Assembly (NCBI GenBank): GCA_051294375.1
Contig: CM119265.1
Location: forward strand, 12,203,866-12,267,865
Direction of reading: 5' to 3'
From: Paraspadella gotoi
Lineage: Eukaryota > Chaetognatha
Length of the DNA: 64,000 bases
Part shown: positions 48,602 through 61,310 of the stretch, piece by piece
Layout of the letters: each line of letters begins with the position of its first letter
Numbering within the stretch: the stretch's first letter is position 1
Notes under the pieces: generated by a model
What the model was told of the DNA's origin: nothing
What the model saw: only the letters and a program-made list of their open reading frames with translations
The model's database searches: none
Program-made: the position numbers and the translations under genes

Positions 48602-49961
48602 CTTTTTGCGTCGTTAAAATGGTCGCCGCTGTCGTTTGTCGTTTCCGGAGAACTTCCGCTTCGGGATAACTCTGGAATTTTCGGAAAGATGTGATATAAA
48701 AGACAGAAATATTGAACCATTTGACCGAACCCCAATGTATGTTTGTATGCCCGGAAGGGATTGATAGATCGTTTAGTCTTTTCCAAATCTTATCATTTAC
48801 TGGTAGGCTGGTTAATGGGAGGACATTAGTAGTCACTTAAGCAGTTCAGAGAAGAGATATTAAACCTAAAAGTAAAACTTATCCTTCCGTATTCTTGTGA
48901 ACATATAGTCTTCATAATTTCTTCTTTTAAGTCTTCATAAGTCTCACATTTCAGAGAAAAGATATTAGAACTTAATTAATGCTGTAGTTTTTAACGCTTC
49001 TAAAAACCATAGCTCAGGTTTCAGAACATAAAAAATTGAGTTCGTTTCATTGAAAGTAATTTTACGTTTTTAATGGGAAGTATTCGGTAAGTTATATTTT
49101 TTTTAATTTTTCTTTTTTATTTTGTTTTATTATAATTCACTAAACTTCCTCAACTCCTCAAATTTTATTTCTCTGCTCTGACCATATTGTACATCACAAA
49201 GAAGTATTTCAAAACATCCATTGTTTTAAATTAAAGACAAACGTTTTTCAACGTCCATAATAAAATTTTTAAAAAACGAACAAATTCTCAACTTACCGTG
49301 CGTTCTCCCCAAAATTTACAACGTCGCCTTTAAAGTTGGATCTCGTTTTGAAAACATCCTCACGACGGTTTGACGCTCCTGGGATTCCAGATGCGCAACA
49401 TTAAATCTCTTCCTCCTCCCTCGCCTTCCTCCTCATCCTCCTCCCATGCCTCCTCCTTTATCCTCGTCTCCTTCTCAATCCCATTCTTTCCTCTTCCGCC
49501 TCATGCTCTTCCCCGCGCGCCCACGCGTGACGCCGTTACGTCTTCTCTGCTATTTTCCTACGCTTTTTTTTTTCTTCTTCTCTTTCTTTCCTTATCCAGT
49601 TTTCTTTATTTCTCTTTTTCTTTTCTCCTTTGCCTATTTTCGCCTTTCTTTATCTTTTCTTATCTTTTTTTTTTAACTGTCAGACTGTCAGAAAAGGTTT
49701 TTGTCAAGATTACAAATTTTCTTTTACCCCCTTTCACAATGCAGATGTAGGGCACCGACTAAGAGAGAAAATAGGTTACTCGTAGTAAAGAATTGCGTCT
49801 TAAGTCCCTTTTTACAATCACTTTATTTATTTCTCTATTAATAGCCGGAAACGCTCAGTGCCACAAAGATTGCGAACGTGTAAAATCGATCACGTGGTTG
49901 ACCAGTGTCGAAAGGGTGACCGAAGCTATACGAACTCGCGTCGTCATTGCTCGTGCGAATT

Positions 49962-49962
<1 letters not shown>

Positions 49963-50049
<87 letters not shown>
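49963..50049. repeat. (GA)n microsatellite
   Basis: Near-perfect run of about 86 bp. Confidence 0.97.
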
Positions 50050-50052
<3 letters not shown>

Positions 50053-50675
50053 GAAAAAGTCTGCCATATGGCGAACGCAGAGCAAGAAACAGGTGGCGCT
50101 GCAGGTGCCGCTTTTAGTTTCGGTCGGACGAGGACGACAACGACGACGACGACGACGATTTAGAAGACGACGCAATTTCGATAAAAAAAATTACTATTAA
50201 TAATGAATACATGTAATTTTCTACTCAGAGAGACGATAACGATTTTCAGTCAACAGCAACAACATAGTCGTTACACATTTTGAAAAACTTTTATAGAGGT
50301 GGTTACTGGTTAGAGATGATTTACATCAGACTAGAACGTGAAGATGGTTCATTACCCTGAATTAAAATTAAAATTCGCAAATTAAAGAACACACATAATC
50401 ACAAAAACTCAGTCGCTTACACACATACACTAAAAAAAAAACAGTTCCGAAAGTTTTCAAAAAACACCGGTACGATACGAAAACCTTCCCGCGATAAGTT
50501 GTTTGCCTATATAGCCTATTGGTCTCTTATATAGGTCTCTTATATAGCCTATAGGTCTCTTTCCGAAATTCGGTGAAGCATCGACAAAACCGTCACATGT
50601 CGTGACTCGTGAGCTTCGACCGTTGGGTGATTATAAGTTTTCTCAGGAAGGAGTCGGCCGTGAGGGAACGGAAAG

Positions 50676-50679
<4 letters not shown>

Positions 50680-50712
<33 letters not shown>

Positions 50713-50714
50713 AG

Positions 50715-50758
<44 letters not shown>
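50680..50758. repeat. (GA)n microsatellite
   Basis: GA run with two short interruptions. Confidence 0.95.
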
Positions 50759-50760
<2 letters not shown>

Positions 50761-52000
50761 AGACTCTGAGTTGGGGATAATTAAGACAATGTGTTTCAAT
50801 TTCAGGGTCATCAAATAAATTAATTAGTTTAAATTAAAGTCACTATGATATGACAACTATTGAGAAACTGATAACTAAATATAACTATATCATATTGCAA
50901 AATCTGTCTGTCTTTCAAAGTTTCCTTGGCATAATTTATCTGATACATGATTAGCATGATTTACATGGTACCATTAAACTGCGGTAACGTGAACATAACG
51001 TCAATGCGGTCTCGTGATCACCAAGAAATGCCAACACGTAATAAGAAAGTCAATGCGGCGCAACACCTTGAAATTGCCTCTTCTTGTTCAATTCGCTAAT
51101 AACAAGTTTCTCGGAGATTTTGTCTTTCCCTCGTTTTCGTTTCCGGGTTTTTCTCCTTCAATTTTAACGGTTGACTCGTCGTTCCTTCCGCCACTTCCGA
51201 GGCGATTTCCCCAAGCCACTTCCGCCGCGCCAATTTCCGCGCGCCACTTCTGCCGCGATAATTTCCGCGCGACATTTTTACCGATGGCCAATACTTCCGT
51301 TCAACTCGAATATGGAAAATCGATCCCTATTCAGTATTCAGTATTCAGTATTCACCTCCCTTCCTTCCCCCCCCCCACTTAGAGGACGCCTCACTTTGCG
51401 ATGACGTACATTTAAGCGGTTTTGGTTTGGGTTCGAGCGGAACTTAATCCCCGGGAATTATCCTGGGGACGTGGGCAGATAAATTAATAAGCGTTGCTGC
51501 AGCAGCCACTAACTGCTCCTTATTCATGGGGTCTCTAGACGCAATAGGCGAGACGGACCACGATTGTTGACCTCCGGATGCTGCTCCTCGTTTGATAATA
51601 CAAGGAAATTAATTAAATTTTAAAATCAAATTGTTGAGCAATTTTTAAAGGGATTAAACTGACAGGTCGGGAGTTCCCGTTTTGCCCGAACTAATTAAAA
51701 CATACTCCTGAATTTGCCCTTGACTTTTGGCCTCCGCCGATTGTTTGTCCTCTAATGACTCGTGGATCAATCCGGGTGATTTCACTTAGACAAATCACGT
51801 GCCAGGATTTTTCTTTTATAGAACTCAGAAGTTTCCTATTTCCCCTTTTTCGTCCATTAGTAATTTACGATTAAATCATTTCTAAAAATGTATCACTCGT
51901 CTGCTCCTATTTCCCTTCACTTGTGAATATCATTTTGACATTATAAGAATAAAAATTGACAATGACAATAAATATTAGAAATTGCTTAAAAATATACATA

Positions 52001-52054
52001 ATATGAAATTGGAACAACAAATATATATATAATATTGTTTGTACCAATTTCATA
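52001..52054. repeat. Palindromic MITE-like element
   Basis: Inverted arms ATATGAAATTGG (52001-52012) and CCAATTTCATA (52044-52054) flank an AT core. The right arm matches the end of the dispersed element at 9835-9874 and 59611-59650. Confidence 0.5.
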
Positions 52055-54115
52055 AAAATATTTCACTGCTACCAAACACTACGAACGCAACTCTTCATAT
52101 CGGACTTCCCTTCCCCTCATAGCGTAACCGATGAAATCTATGTAACACCCACGGAGCGGAGAGGTCGCTGACGAACAAAAAAAAACAAATGCCAATCAAA
52201 GGCATCTGTCGGCCTTGTCCTTGACATTGAGTCACTAAAAAAGTTAGATAGATACTCTTTTTCTATTCTTAGTAGCCGTCGCTTCCTCTGCCAAGGACGT
52301 CATCGGCGACGCCTGCCGGTCAAACTTATGGGATGACGCAGCGTGCGACCGTGACATTGGTTGAGAGAGTCGACCCGAAGGCGGAGGGGGGACCGCACAG
52401 AGGCTCAAATTATAAGCACCACCCTGCAAAATTCCCTAACTCCTCATTCGCCCCGCCAATCTAGTATACCGGCGGCTGGCGATGCCAGGTGTGAGAAGTG
52501 TTATCTAGTTTTACAAACAACTATACTTTTTACGTTTGTTTTTATATCTACATTAAAAAAAAACGGTCCCACAAATTTTTTAACCAGCTTGAAGTTAATT
52601 TTCAATCATTAATCGACGGGACGCGAACCGTTGACGTGCCAATATTGAGGCGGTTCGCTATCAAATGATCCAATCGGCGCGCGTGGGAAAATAGAACGCC
52701 CTGGAAAAAGATAACGACGTTTTCTATTTTTATGTTCGATTAATTCAAGAGGAAAATGAGATTGTACCTAATTTCCTTCCCTCGTAAACAATATAACTTG
52801 ATAACGCGTTTTACTTTGTTTGCAGAATAGTTTAAATCGTCGTGAGTCTTCCATATGCGATTGGCATGGTAGTCTGAGTGCTTTTTTAAAAGTCTATTTA
52901 TGTTTTTTCGTCTTTCATCTTATTAAGCTTTTGTACTTGTAGTTTTCCACTTATCGAATTAAGACGCAAAATACAAAGTTTGAAGATACGACTTAAAACT
53001 GTATTCTTACTGACACTTAATGTTTCGAAGTAAAAGTACAAACGAGACACAGAAAGCGAGGTGCAATTAAAGCGGCAACTGCTGAGTCAAAAAGCACAAT
53101 CATAGCTTTTTCTTAATGCAAAATACAATTAAACTACAACATCGAAAGCTGTCATGGTTATTGGTTAACCCTCCCAAGTCGATTTATTAAAAAAAAAATA
53201 TGATTAAAATCTCAAGACAAAGACGTATTTTCAAGCACAAAAATAAAAAATATGAAAGATATTTTGATATATTTTATCCAATAGAACGTGCAATTCGTAA
53301 GTTTTAGGGTTTGAAAAAGCTTCCTTCACATAATTTTTACGCATATTACTTGATGTATTACAGGGTACTATTTGCCAAGTTAGAACAGAATTACTATGAC
53401 GAAATAATCTAATAAATTCCATGTACCAATGGGATTAAAATCGTGATTTTAGTTTTGTTTTACTATAATTGAGCCCCAGCTTCCGAATGATGACTTGATC
53501 AGCAGAAAGAAATACCTGCTTAATAGAAAACTGTACAACAAATTTTACTAATTTAAGATTCCGCCTCATGAATTAAGTTAAAATATTGTTCCCATAACTC
53601 ATAGAATTTTTATATAGTCGGTTACAACTTTCGAGGTGAAGATTTATTCGCTGTGATTATCCTTCTTGACCACATCTCTTCCTTCTCACCGATTGACTCA
53701 TCGATTTGGACCAACATTGTGCCGAAAAGTGGGTGCGTGCATATTTGATTCGTGTGGTTTTATAAAAAAAACGTACATGTATGTACTTCTACATTGAAAA
53801 TTCGCGAAGTTGGATTGAAAGCGAAAGTTACGTCGTAATAATTATCGCGAGAAACTACTACTATTTGACGCGAATTTCTAAAAAAAACCTTACGTTTAAA
53901 TAAAAATAATGCGTTTTTAAAAATTATACGACTAAATAAATACTTAAAAAAACTTTTATTATTGTCGCGACCACTCGCCAGAGCGTCTCTCATTCTCAAA
54001 GTTCTTTCCGCGCGTGCACTCACGCCGAGGCGCGCCCACCCGTCACACGAGCAGAGCGACGACGCCGCGACGCGAGTCACTCGTCTAAAGACGACGCCGG
54101 GTGACGCCGCTTCTT

Positions 54116-57100
54116 TCATTTGGCGGCGGCGCCAAAGGAAGTCATGAGGTCGATCGGGACCGGGAAAATAATCGTGGAATTTTTTTCTGCTGAAATCGAA
54201 TTGAGGGTCTGGAAAAAAAATGTAGTACAAAAATAAATGAGTTAAAAAAGATAAACGCAATTAAGAAAAAAAAATATAAAAGTTACACCTAGCAATCACC
54301 GAAAGAATCCACTCTAATTATTAATTAATTGGGCTGCCAACCATTCAGCATCCCATACACAGTGTGTATTGTCGGGTGTGAGTGTGTATTACACACTCAC
54401 ACCCGGCAATCACCGATGTGAACTTTCCACCTGCAGATATCGTAGCTGAAGGGCTGAAGGAGCTTCGCTTATCACTTCAGAAGCTTCTTTCAGGGCACGT
54501 GAAGCTTTTTGCTCACCCTCTGCGGCGATAACCTGACCAATTAATTCGAGTGTTAGTCAATTTAAAAATATAAATAAATATAAATATAAAAATATACAAC
54601 AATTATACATGTATCTAGTGTCAAATTAAAATCGACTTACATAGACTTAACTTTAATAATTATATTACTTTTCTTGTTTTTTTATTCATTAAACTGCAAA
54701 TCACCCCCCTCTCCCTTTTACAACCCAACCCCTGTGCTTTACTTTCGCACGCGCTTCCCGTGCTGCCTCCGCTTCTGCCGCCATGGCTCGTTGTAATTGA
54801 ACGGGAAGTCGTACGTCTTTACTGCAATAATAAGAAAAATAATCGAAGAATCGAAGAATTCATATCGTAATGCACGAAAGTTTCATTATTGATTGTGTCA
54901 TTGCGTTAATTGTATCATTGTACCATCGAGTAAAAAAAAATTTTAAAAAGGTACGAACATTTCGAGACGTTCCACCATGATACCCCACTGGTCCGTGGCT
55001 TTATCAAGAGTTTCCTGCGGACGAAACGAGAGGAGTAAAATGAAATGACTAATATTTAACATTTTAATATATTTTGAAACAAAATTACCAATCTAGCTAT
55101 ATTCAGGACTTTTAAAGCTAGTACTTCATCAAGCATCAGTCGGCACCCACGCGCCATCTTAGATTATGTCGTGAGCACCTGCATGAGAGCGGAGATGCCC
55201 TCGCGATCGCTCAGGATCTCCGTCAAGTCCTTCGTCCCCATGACGTTCCGCAACGTCGTCTGCGCCAACAATCGCGTCGAGTGGTGCGCGTTCTCCACGT
55301 TGGCCACAGAGATCGTTGGATTGTTCACCCTGTGCGAAGAGAATGATTGATTTGATATATTGATTGATTTACGGATTGAAAAATCATACTAAATACCTGT
55401 AGTACACCACTGCATCTACTGAAACTGTTACGCTGTCTTTTGTTAACACCTCCACAGCGAGTTAAAATTGCGGCAGGAAATAAAAACAAATAAGTAAAAA
55501 AAAAAGAAATTCTCGTTGATGACACAAGTTGACGTCGTAATTAAACTTTTTGAAAGATTCGGTATGAATTGAAGTAATAGTGCATTAGGCTAACTCTTCG
55601 TCTAGCCGAAGTCGGAACGGTCCTTGCAAAAGAGTGACGGGCCGGTTTCAAACGTGCCACTGGACCCGCAGTTCCGGAAAGTTTCCGTTAGGAATGAATC
55701 AACAGGACTTGCGTTCTCAATCCAATGTGGGTGCAATCCTACGTGGGCATAAGCCAAGGCGCGCAATCTCATATTTGCCATCCTACGTGTTAACTTCCGG
55801 TCCTCATAATTCACCTCTTGCGGAGGCACATCGAAGGTCACTGTGCGAAGATCAACTTTGGTGTAGTTTTCTATGCATGGAAGCACGAAGAAAATTCCTG
55901 TTGGTGGAAGGGGAGCCGTGTAAGTGTAATCGAAGACAAATTGATTCTTTATGTACATTCATATACCTGGTCCTTTGGCTCCTCCCGAAAGCAGACGGCC
56001 AAGCCGGAATATAACAGCACGTTCGTACTCCTGGACAACCTGATTGTCAAAGAATACTATCTGCTTTAAATCGTAAGAGTATAATAAATATATTTTATTT
56101 TAACATTCCAATGTATGTCTTTCGTTTTTTGTATTTATGGCTTTGCTTTGCTATGCATCGAGGAATTCGCGAAAGGGTTAATTCTCTCGCAAATTGGTTT
56201 TTTATATCCTTTTTAATATATTTTTATTTCTTCCCCTCTCTCTCTCTCTCTCTCCCTCTCTCAAATTTTTTTTATTAGTATCTTTCTCCCACATTCTCTC
56301 TCGAAGTTGAAACCTAATCTTGCCTAATGCTTATCCATTTAAACACCTCTGTTTTAAAAAACCAATTAGAAAGCTAAAATGTACCATTTTTTTCTCACTC
56401 TCCAAACCGAATCGAGCAGTAAAGAAAATAATAAAAAAAAATATTTGAGACATTAATGGGATAGAGAGGAGGGAAAAGTCGAAATGGGGTCAAAAACAGA
56501 TGTGAGGATCCAAGGGGACAAGGGACAACATCCAAGAGAAAAAAAAAATTTCAAAAATCACAAGAAATTTGAGAAAAAGAAATTCCGAGCGCCCACGTTT
56601 CGATCAGTCGGTGAAAATAAGACATAGGCTGACGACGCCTGAGGGCGAAGAATAATTAAACAAAACTTCTATTTCGTTTTCATCAAAGTCGGAAAACCAG
56701 GTTACACTTTAATGCCGAATAATAACGAATGACGCCCTCTCCAACAAAATAAGAGCAACATATCTCCGACGATGACATCGTGTTCTCCGCTCAGAAAATC
56801 CGTTTCATCTACGACTGCGTTCACAACCGGATGTAATCCAATCTCGCGGACGTTTTCGAGATCAACGTCGAACTCAGACCTAAAAACCGGAAGAACCCGG
56901 ATGTGGGCGACGCTGATTTTCTTGCATCTCTTCGTCTCGGCGAATTCGTTCGACGTAAGTGAGAAAGTGGAAAAAGGTCCGCAAAGTTGAATAAAGTTAG
57001 TTTGGATATCTGCGATATCCGGATATTGTGGACGTTTCGTCCACTCTACCATTTTTAGCTCCTACCTGATCAATAGAGTGAAGCACTCAAGAACAAAAAA

Positions 57101-57395
57101 ATTATTTGAATGATCGAACAATGATATTTAGATGTGAGATAGTATGATTAATTAGTACAAAAAATATTTTGTTCATATTATCTCGGGAACAGAATAGTAA
57201 AATATAATATATTTGTTGTAATACCTTATAAAATAGTAAATTTTAAAAATAATTTTTATAAAACTTTAATAAGATTCAGATTCTTCATTTAATTGTGGTA
57301 CAACGAATTTAATTGGAGATACGGACATGTTTCGGCTCACATTTCGAGCCTTCATCAGCGTTTGCCATAAGGAAAATATTTGTGCAAAAAGAAGG

Positions 57396-57446
<51 letters not shown>

Positions 57447-60400
57447 GTAAAGGTTTTCCAACAAAGTGGTGAGACAGAATAGTGGTCAGATGAGAGAACA
57501 GGCTGAAGTTGAGGACAGATTGAGTGAGTTGTGAAAAGAAATGAAATTTGTTAGAGAGAGAGAGAGAGAGAGAGAGAGGACAACAGGGATAAATAAATAA
57601 GTATTAAAGATACATTTTGTAATGTACAACAAAAGTAAAAATTTTTGAAAAACTAAATGTCAGTAAGAGTTTAACAATTATCTAATTTAAATAGTTAGCT
57701 AAAGGATAGTAACATTAATTATGAAATTTGAAATGTGAAAAGGATAGTTGATAGTTAGGAGGATAAGAAAGTGAAATATAAGGAGAAAGAAAGAGCTCAA
57801 AAATGAGCTGGCCCACTTGTTTTATATGCAAATGAAGGACAGAGACGATGGTCCAGGTCATTAGCGCGTCATAGGCTGAGAGGAGAGTGTGGTTGAACCA
57901 GTGAATGTTGCACTGGGTATCGAACCTGACGGAAAGATTCCCAGAGCCACTCTTATGTCTCTTTGACCTGTTGTGATTCTTCAATAAAAGTTGAATCAAA
58001 AATATAAAACATGTTATCAAAAATTCTGTCATCTTCAATGTTTAAAATAAGAAAAAAAGGTGAAAATTCCTGACTTTTTTTATTCTCTGTAATAGAAACT
58101 TATATATGTTAAAACGTTTGAGACATTTTTTGTGATCTAAACATTAAAATATCATATAACATATTATACAAAAGTTTCTTAGTTTTTTACAGCGAATCCA
58201 AATCAGTTCTTAAAAATAAAAAAAAATTATTTTAAAATTTGACGATTTTATAAGGATATTACTACATGAATAATTGAATTTGCTATACTGTTATGCTAAA
58301 AAAAATTTTAAAAGGATTTAAAATTCATTAATTATATGTCCATAGGCAGCAAAAAAATAATGTTCAATCACTCAATCTTTTCATCACTCCACCCTACTGA
58401 TCAACCTGTTAAGCTTATTTTCGCAATTATTTTATATTTCATATTTTATAGTACATATATACTGTATATTTATATATCTGTTTTTTTCTCTCAGGTGAAA
58501 ACGTTTTTGTCGGCTTGCGAAAACGGTGACGTCACAATTGTCTCAGCCTCATTTGCCGACGCCGGAGAAATTCTGGCTTCGAACGAATCTAAGGCAAACT
58601 TGGATTTCCATACGGCCAATCATGATTCGAATTCTGATAGGTCAAAGAATCGCAACGGCGAAAATGATTGGACAAACCACATCGCCGATTCAAACTCTAA
58701 TTTTCTCAACAGCGATCAGTCGGCGCCTCGTTCTTTCAACACCAAGCCCTCCGTCAAATCTCCGCCAATCTTCAACGCCGCCCACGCCACCATCGACATC
58801 GCCCAACGCCGCTTCGACTCTCATCCGTCGACGCTTCTCTCGGTCCCGGATCTAGCCATTCACCGCGCAGAGGTGGCCTCGTGTCTGCGTTTGGCCGCGT
58901 GGCGCGGTCGACTTCCGGTGGTCACGTTGGCGTTAAGACGGATAGAGGCGATCCGCGTGGCTGAGAAGGAAAGAGAGATTGAAAGCGAGAGGTTTTGGCG
59001 AGAGAGAAATAGTCTTCGGCCACGAATAGTGCGTCAGTTCGTCGCGGAAACGAAAGGAATCGCACGACGTCTCGACTTTGATCTTTCAGCCACGCCCACT
59101 CTTCTAGATTCCCTCCTCCTCCTCTCTTCCTCCCGCGGTCATCTCAATCTCACCCTCTTCCTCATAGAGGCCGGCGCCGACCCCGCCGCAGCCGACGACG
59201 CCGGATGGACGCCGCTGCATTGGGCGTGCCGACGCGGCGACCTAGAAGCCGCAGCGGCGTTAGTCGACGCCGGGGCGCCGTTGAACGCGAGTGAATTCAC
59301 GGGCGCGACGCCGCTGCATCGTGCGACCGAAGCAAACTCGTTGGGGGCGGCGATGGCGCTGGTGGAAGCGGGGGCGGATATCGACGCAGGGAATCGCGCG
59401 GGAAAAACGCCGTTACATTTGGCGGGTAAGATTTAAGTTTGGGGGGGGCGTCAAAACGTATTTCAGCGTAGAATTTGTCGCGATATAAATTATAATATAA
59501 TATAGTATATAATATATTATTATATATTATCTTGTAAGAGTGATGGAGGCCTTAAACCACCAAAGCCTGTCTAGTGTCCAAAGTCAGGGGCAAGTTAGCT
59601 TATTTATTAAATGAATGGATAATTTTTATATTGGTAGTACCAATTTCATATTATAATTGATTTGATTGATCACGAGTTTATCGGACGACTGCACCAAGAT
59701 CTACAAATTCCCTAGTTTTTTTATTTTCAGTTTGGAATGGATTTTTCTCGATGACGTTTTTCCTCCTCAAAAATGGGGCGGTGCCAAACTCGAAGGACCG
59801 AAAAGGTCGGCATCGCAGAAATTCCATGTGACAGTGATTGTTTGAGAGCGAAACAAGAGCTAATGTGATTTCATTGAATGTTCATTGTATTGATTGAGGG
59901 ATTGATTAAAATCAATTTGATTCAGTATTATTATAATATTCCAATAACAACGATAATTTATATTGTAGTAAATTCCTATACAAGGCCGCAATTTTCCCCT
60001 CAGGTTGGACTCCTTTACACGCGGCGTCGTGGCGAGGACAACTAGATTTGATGCTGATTCTGTTGCGAAACGGCGCCGACAAAAATCTATCTGACAGGCG
60101 AGAGAGGGTTTCGGTTTTGGTCACTGATGTCACTAATGATTGATGTCAAAACTGAATCGAGGAAAGTCGCGCCGAATAAATTTGGGGTAGTTGATCCAGC
60201 GGCGTTTGGATTCTCTTTGCTGTCATTGAGGTTCTGGTAGTTGTTGTTTTCTCCGCCGGACGAAAATGTGTCAAATCGTATTTTACAGTTTGGACTTCAA
60301 CAACACAAAATGGAAATATAGGCAGGAAAAGGATTCCAAAATTTTCGTTTTATTCCGTCAATTTTTTTTCCCCCAGATTCGGTCGAACTCCGCTTTACTA

Positions 60401-61310
60401 CGCCTCCTTCAAAGGTCACGCCGAGGTGGTCAAACTCCTCGTTTCCGACGACGCTCATCTTTACTTCGGTGCCCCGCCCAACACCCCCAACGATTTCACG
60501 TCGCCTCCGTCGAATTCTCTGTCTCAATCTAATATCCCTTCAATTGATTCGCGGCTGGCCGACGCTCCGCACGGACTTCCGGTCACGAGCATCAACGCGC
60601 CCGATTCCCGGGGACGAACGGCGTTGCATGCGGCAGTGGAAAAGGGATTCGTTAGGGTGGTGGAGGTGCTGCTGGAGGCAGGCGCCGATCCAAACGTTCG
60701 TATCTGATTTTTGTTTTATTTTTTAGATTTATCTATTTGTATTTGTATTTTTTTTTCTTTTTTGTTTCCTTCTTACTGCTCTAATAATATGTCCATATAT
60801 TGCCAGGTCGTTGACAGCCGAGGGCGCGCCCCCCTTCACATCGCGATATCCAAAGGCTTCATAAACATATTGTTTCTCTTGGATGAAGCCGGAGCGAAAC
60901 AAAACGTCAAGGACAAAAACGGTGTGGATCCACTGCAGATGGCAGCCGGAAGATTCGGCAGATTTTTTGATTACAGTTTAGAAAGAAGAACATCGCGTGG
61001 TTAGGTCTTTGCAATAAGTCGCGCACTTTTGATTAAAATAATTGAGTGCAGACCCGTAGGAAATATTTGTTTTCTGGAAAATACTTAGTACATGGTTTTT
61101 TCTGTTACGATTGTAGCAAACTTGTCAAAATTTTAGCCACAAATGATAGCGGTCTACTTAATCGAAAATCAGTCACTTGCATACGTATTGCAATTTTAGG
61201 CCGGGACATACCTTTAGCGTTACACATAGCGAAAAGGGAAACGTTATGATGACCAGGATAAGTGCGATGATTGTGAACACCAATCCGCAAACGTCCCAGG
61301 TCTCGTTCAT
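54116..61310 (-). CDS. Stomatin (SPFH/prohibitin-domain membrane protein)
   Basis: Stomatins are hairpin-inserted, oligomeric scaffold proteins of the plasma membrane that modulate channels and lipid domains. Coding exons (minus): 61212-61310, 55967-56060, 55815-55897, 55397-55449, 55179-55329, 54959-55014, 54743-54821, 54431-54532, 54116-54208. Phases agree, giving 269 residues, close to the usual 280-290. Conserved text includes the hydrophobic hairpin [102 protein letters not shown] and the C-terminal [16 protein letters not shown]. The start at 61310 is the first ATG in the first recognised exon. That exon has an acceptor at 61319, so an upstream untranslated or short coding exon is likely. 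The first coding intron is 5.15 kb and houses another gene. Confidence 0.94.
54368..54410. repeat. 20-bp hairpin in the last stomatin intron
   Basis: Arms at 54368-54387 and 54391-54410 are complementary over 20 bp with one mismatch or wobble and a 3-nt loop. The core is CGGGTGTGAGTGTGT against ACACACTCACACCCG. It sits 21 bp from exon 54431-54532. It may be a MITE relic or a structured intronic RNA; a 3-nt loop argues against a microRNA precursor. Confidence 0.6.
56901..61004 (+). CDS. Ankyrin-repeat protein nested in a stomatin intron
   Basis: Exons: 56901-56954, 58495-59425, 59731-59805, 60004-60097, 60377-60695, 60807-61004. Phases agree, giving 556 residues. About eight ankyrin repeats fill the C-terminal half ([117 protein letters not shown]). 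The N-terminal third is Asn/Ser-rich, then arginine-rich. Exon 1 begins [16 protein letters not shown], which resembles a signal peptide, and is the least certain exon. The frame of exon 2 is also open upstream to an ATG at 58336. The intron after 60097 has a GC donor (CAG then GCGAGA). The gene lies wholly inside the first coding intron of stomatin on the opposite strand. No specific ankyrin family was recognised. Confidence 0.85.
57320..57363 (-). ncRNA. Hammerhead-ribozyme-like motif, possible Penelope-like element remnant
   Basis: On the minus strand the sequence reads CTGATGA (57352-57358), A, stem GGCTC, loop GAAATGT, stem GAGCC, then GAAAC (57329-57333) and ATGTC. This matches the hammerhead core CUGANGA / stem II / GAAA / short stem III / UC. 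The flanks ACG and CGT can form the start of stem I. Very short stem III is known for type I hammerheads in Penelope-like retroelements. An extra A between the core and stem II departs from consensus. Activity is inference. Confidence 0.5.
57400..57441. repeat. (GA)n microsatellite
   Basis: GA run in the intron shared by the nested gene and stomatin; a second short one is at 57552-57580. Confidence 0.93.
59611..59650 (+). repeat. Dispersed 40-bp element, copy 2
   Basis: 38 of 40 identities with 9835-9874. It lies in an intron of the ankyrin gene (59426-59730). Confidence 0.65.

Larger units (their letters stand above)
48602..54115. other. Intergenic region between synaptotagmin and stomatin
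   Basis: No protein-coding exon recognised. The left part should hold the synaptotagmin promoter and 5' UTR, the right part the stomatin 3' UTR. Contents include a T/C-rich stretch at 49410-49670, (GA)n at 49963-50049 and 50680-50758, a small GC-rich tandem repeat at 51195-51290, and a palindromic AT-rich element at 52001-52054. Open frames are repeat-driven. Confidence 0.65.

Noticed and set aside
49370-49750. 126-codon plus-strand ORF rich in Ser, Phe and Leu
   Set aside because: A T/C-rich low-complexity stretch with no domain, splice context or conserved motif.
54368-54410. Annotation of the intronic hairpin as a microRNA precursor
   Set aside because: A 3-nt loop and 20-bp stem are too small for a typical animal precursor.
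55602-55814. Extension of stomatin exon 55815-55897 into the following 213 bases
   Set aside because: The frame is open, but a good donor (GAG then GTGAAT) at 55814 and the conserved next exon starting VLTKDSVTV show it is intron.
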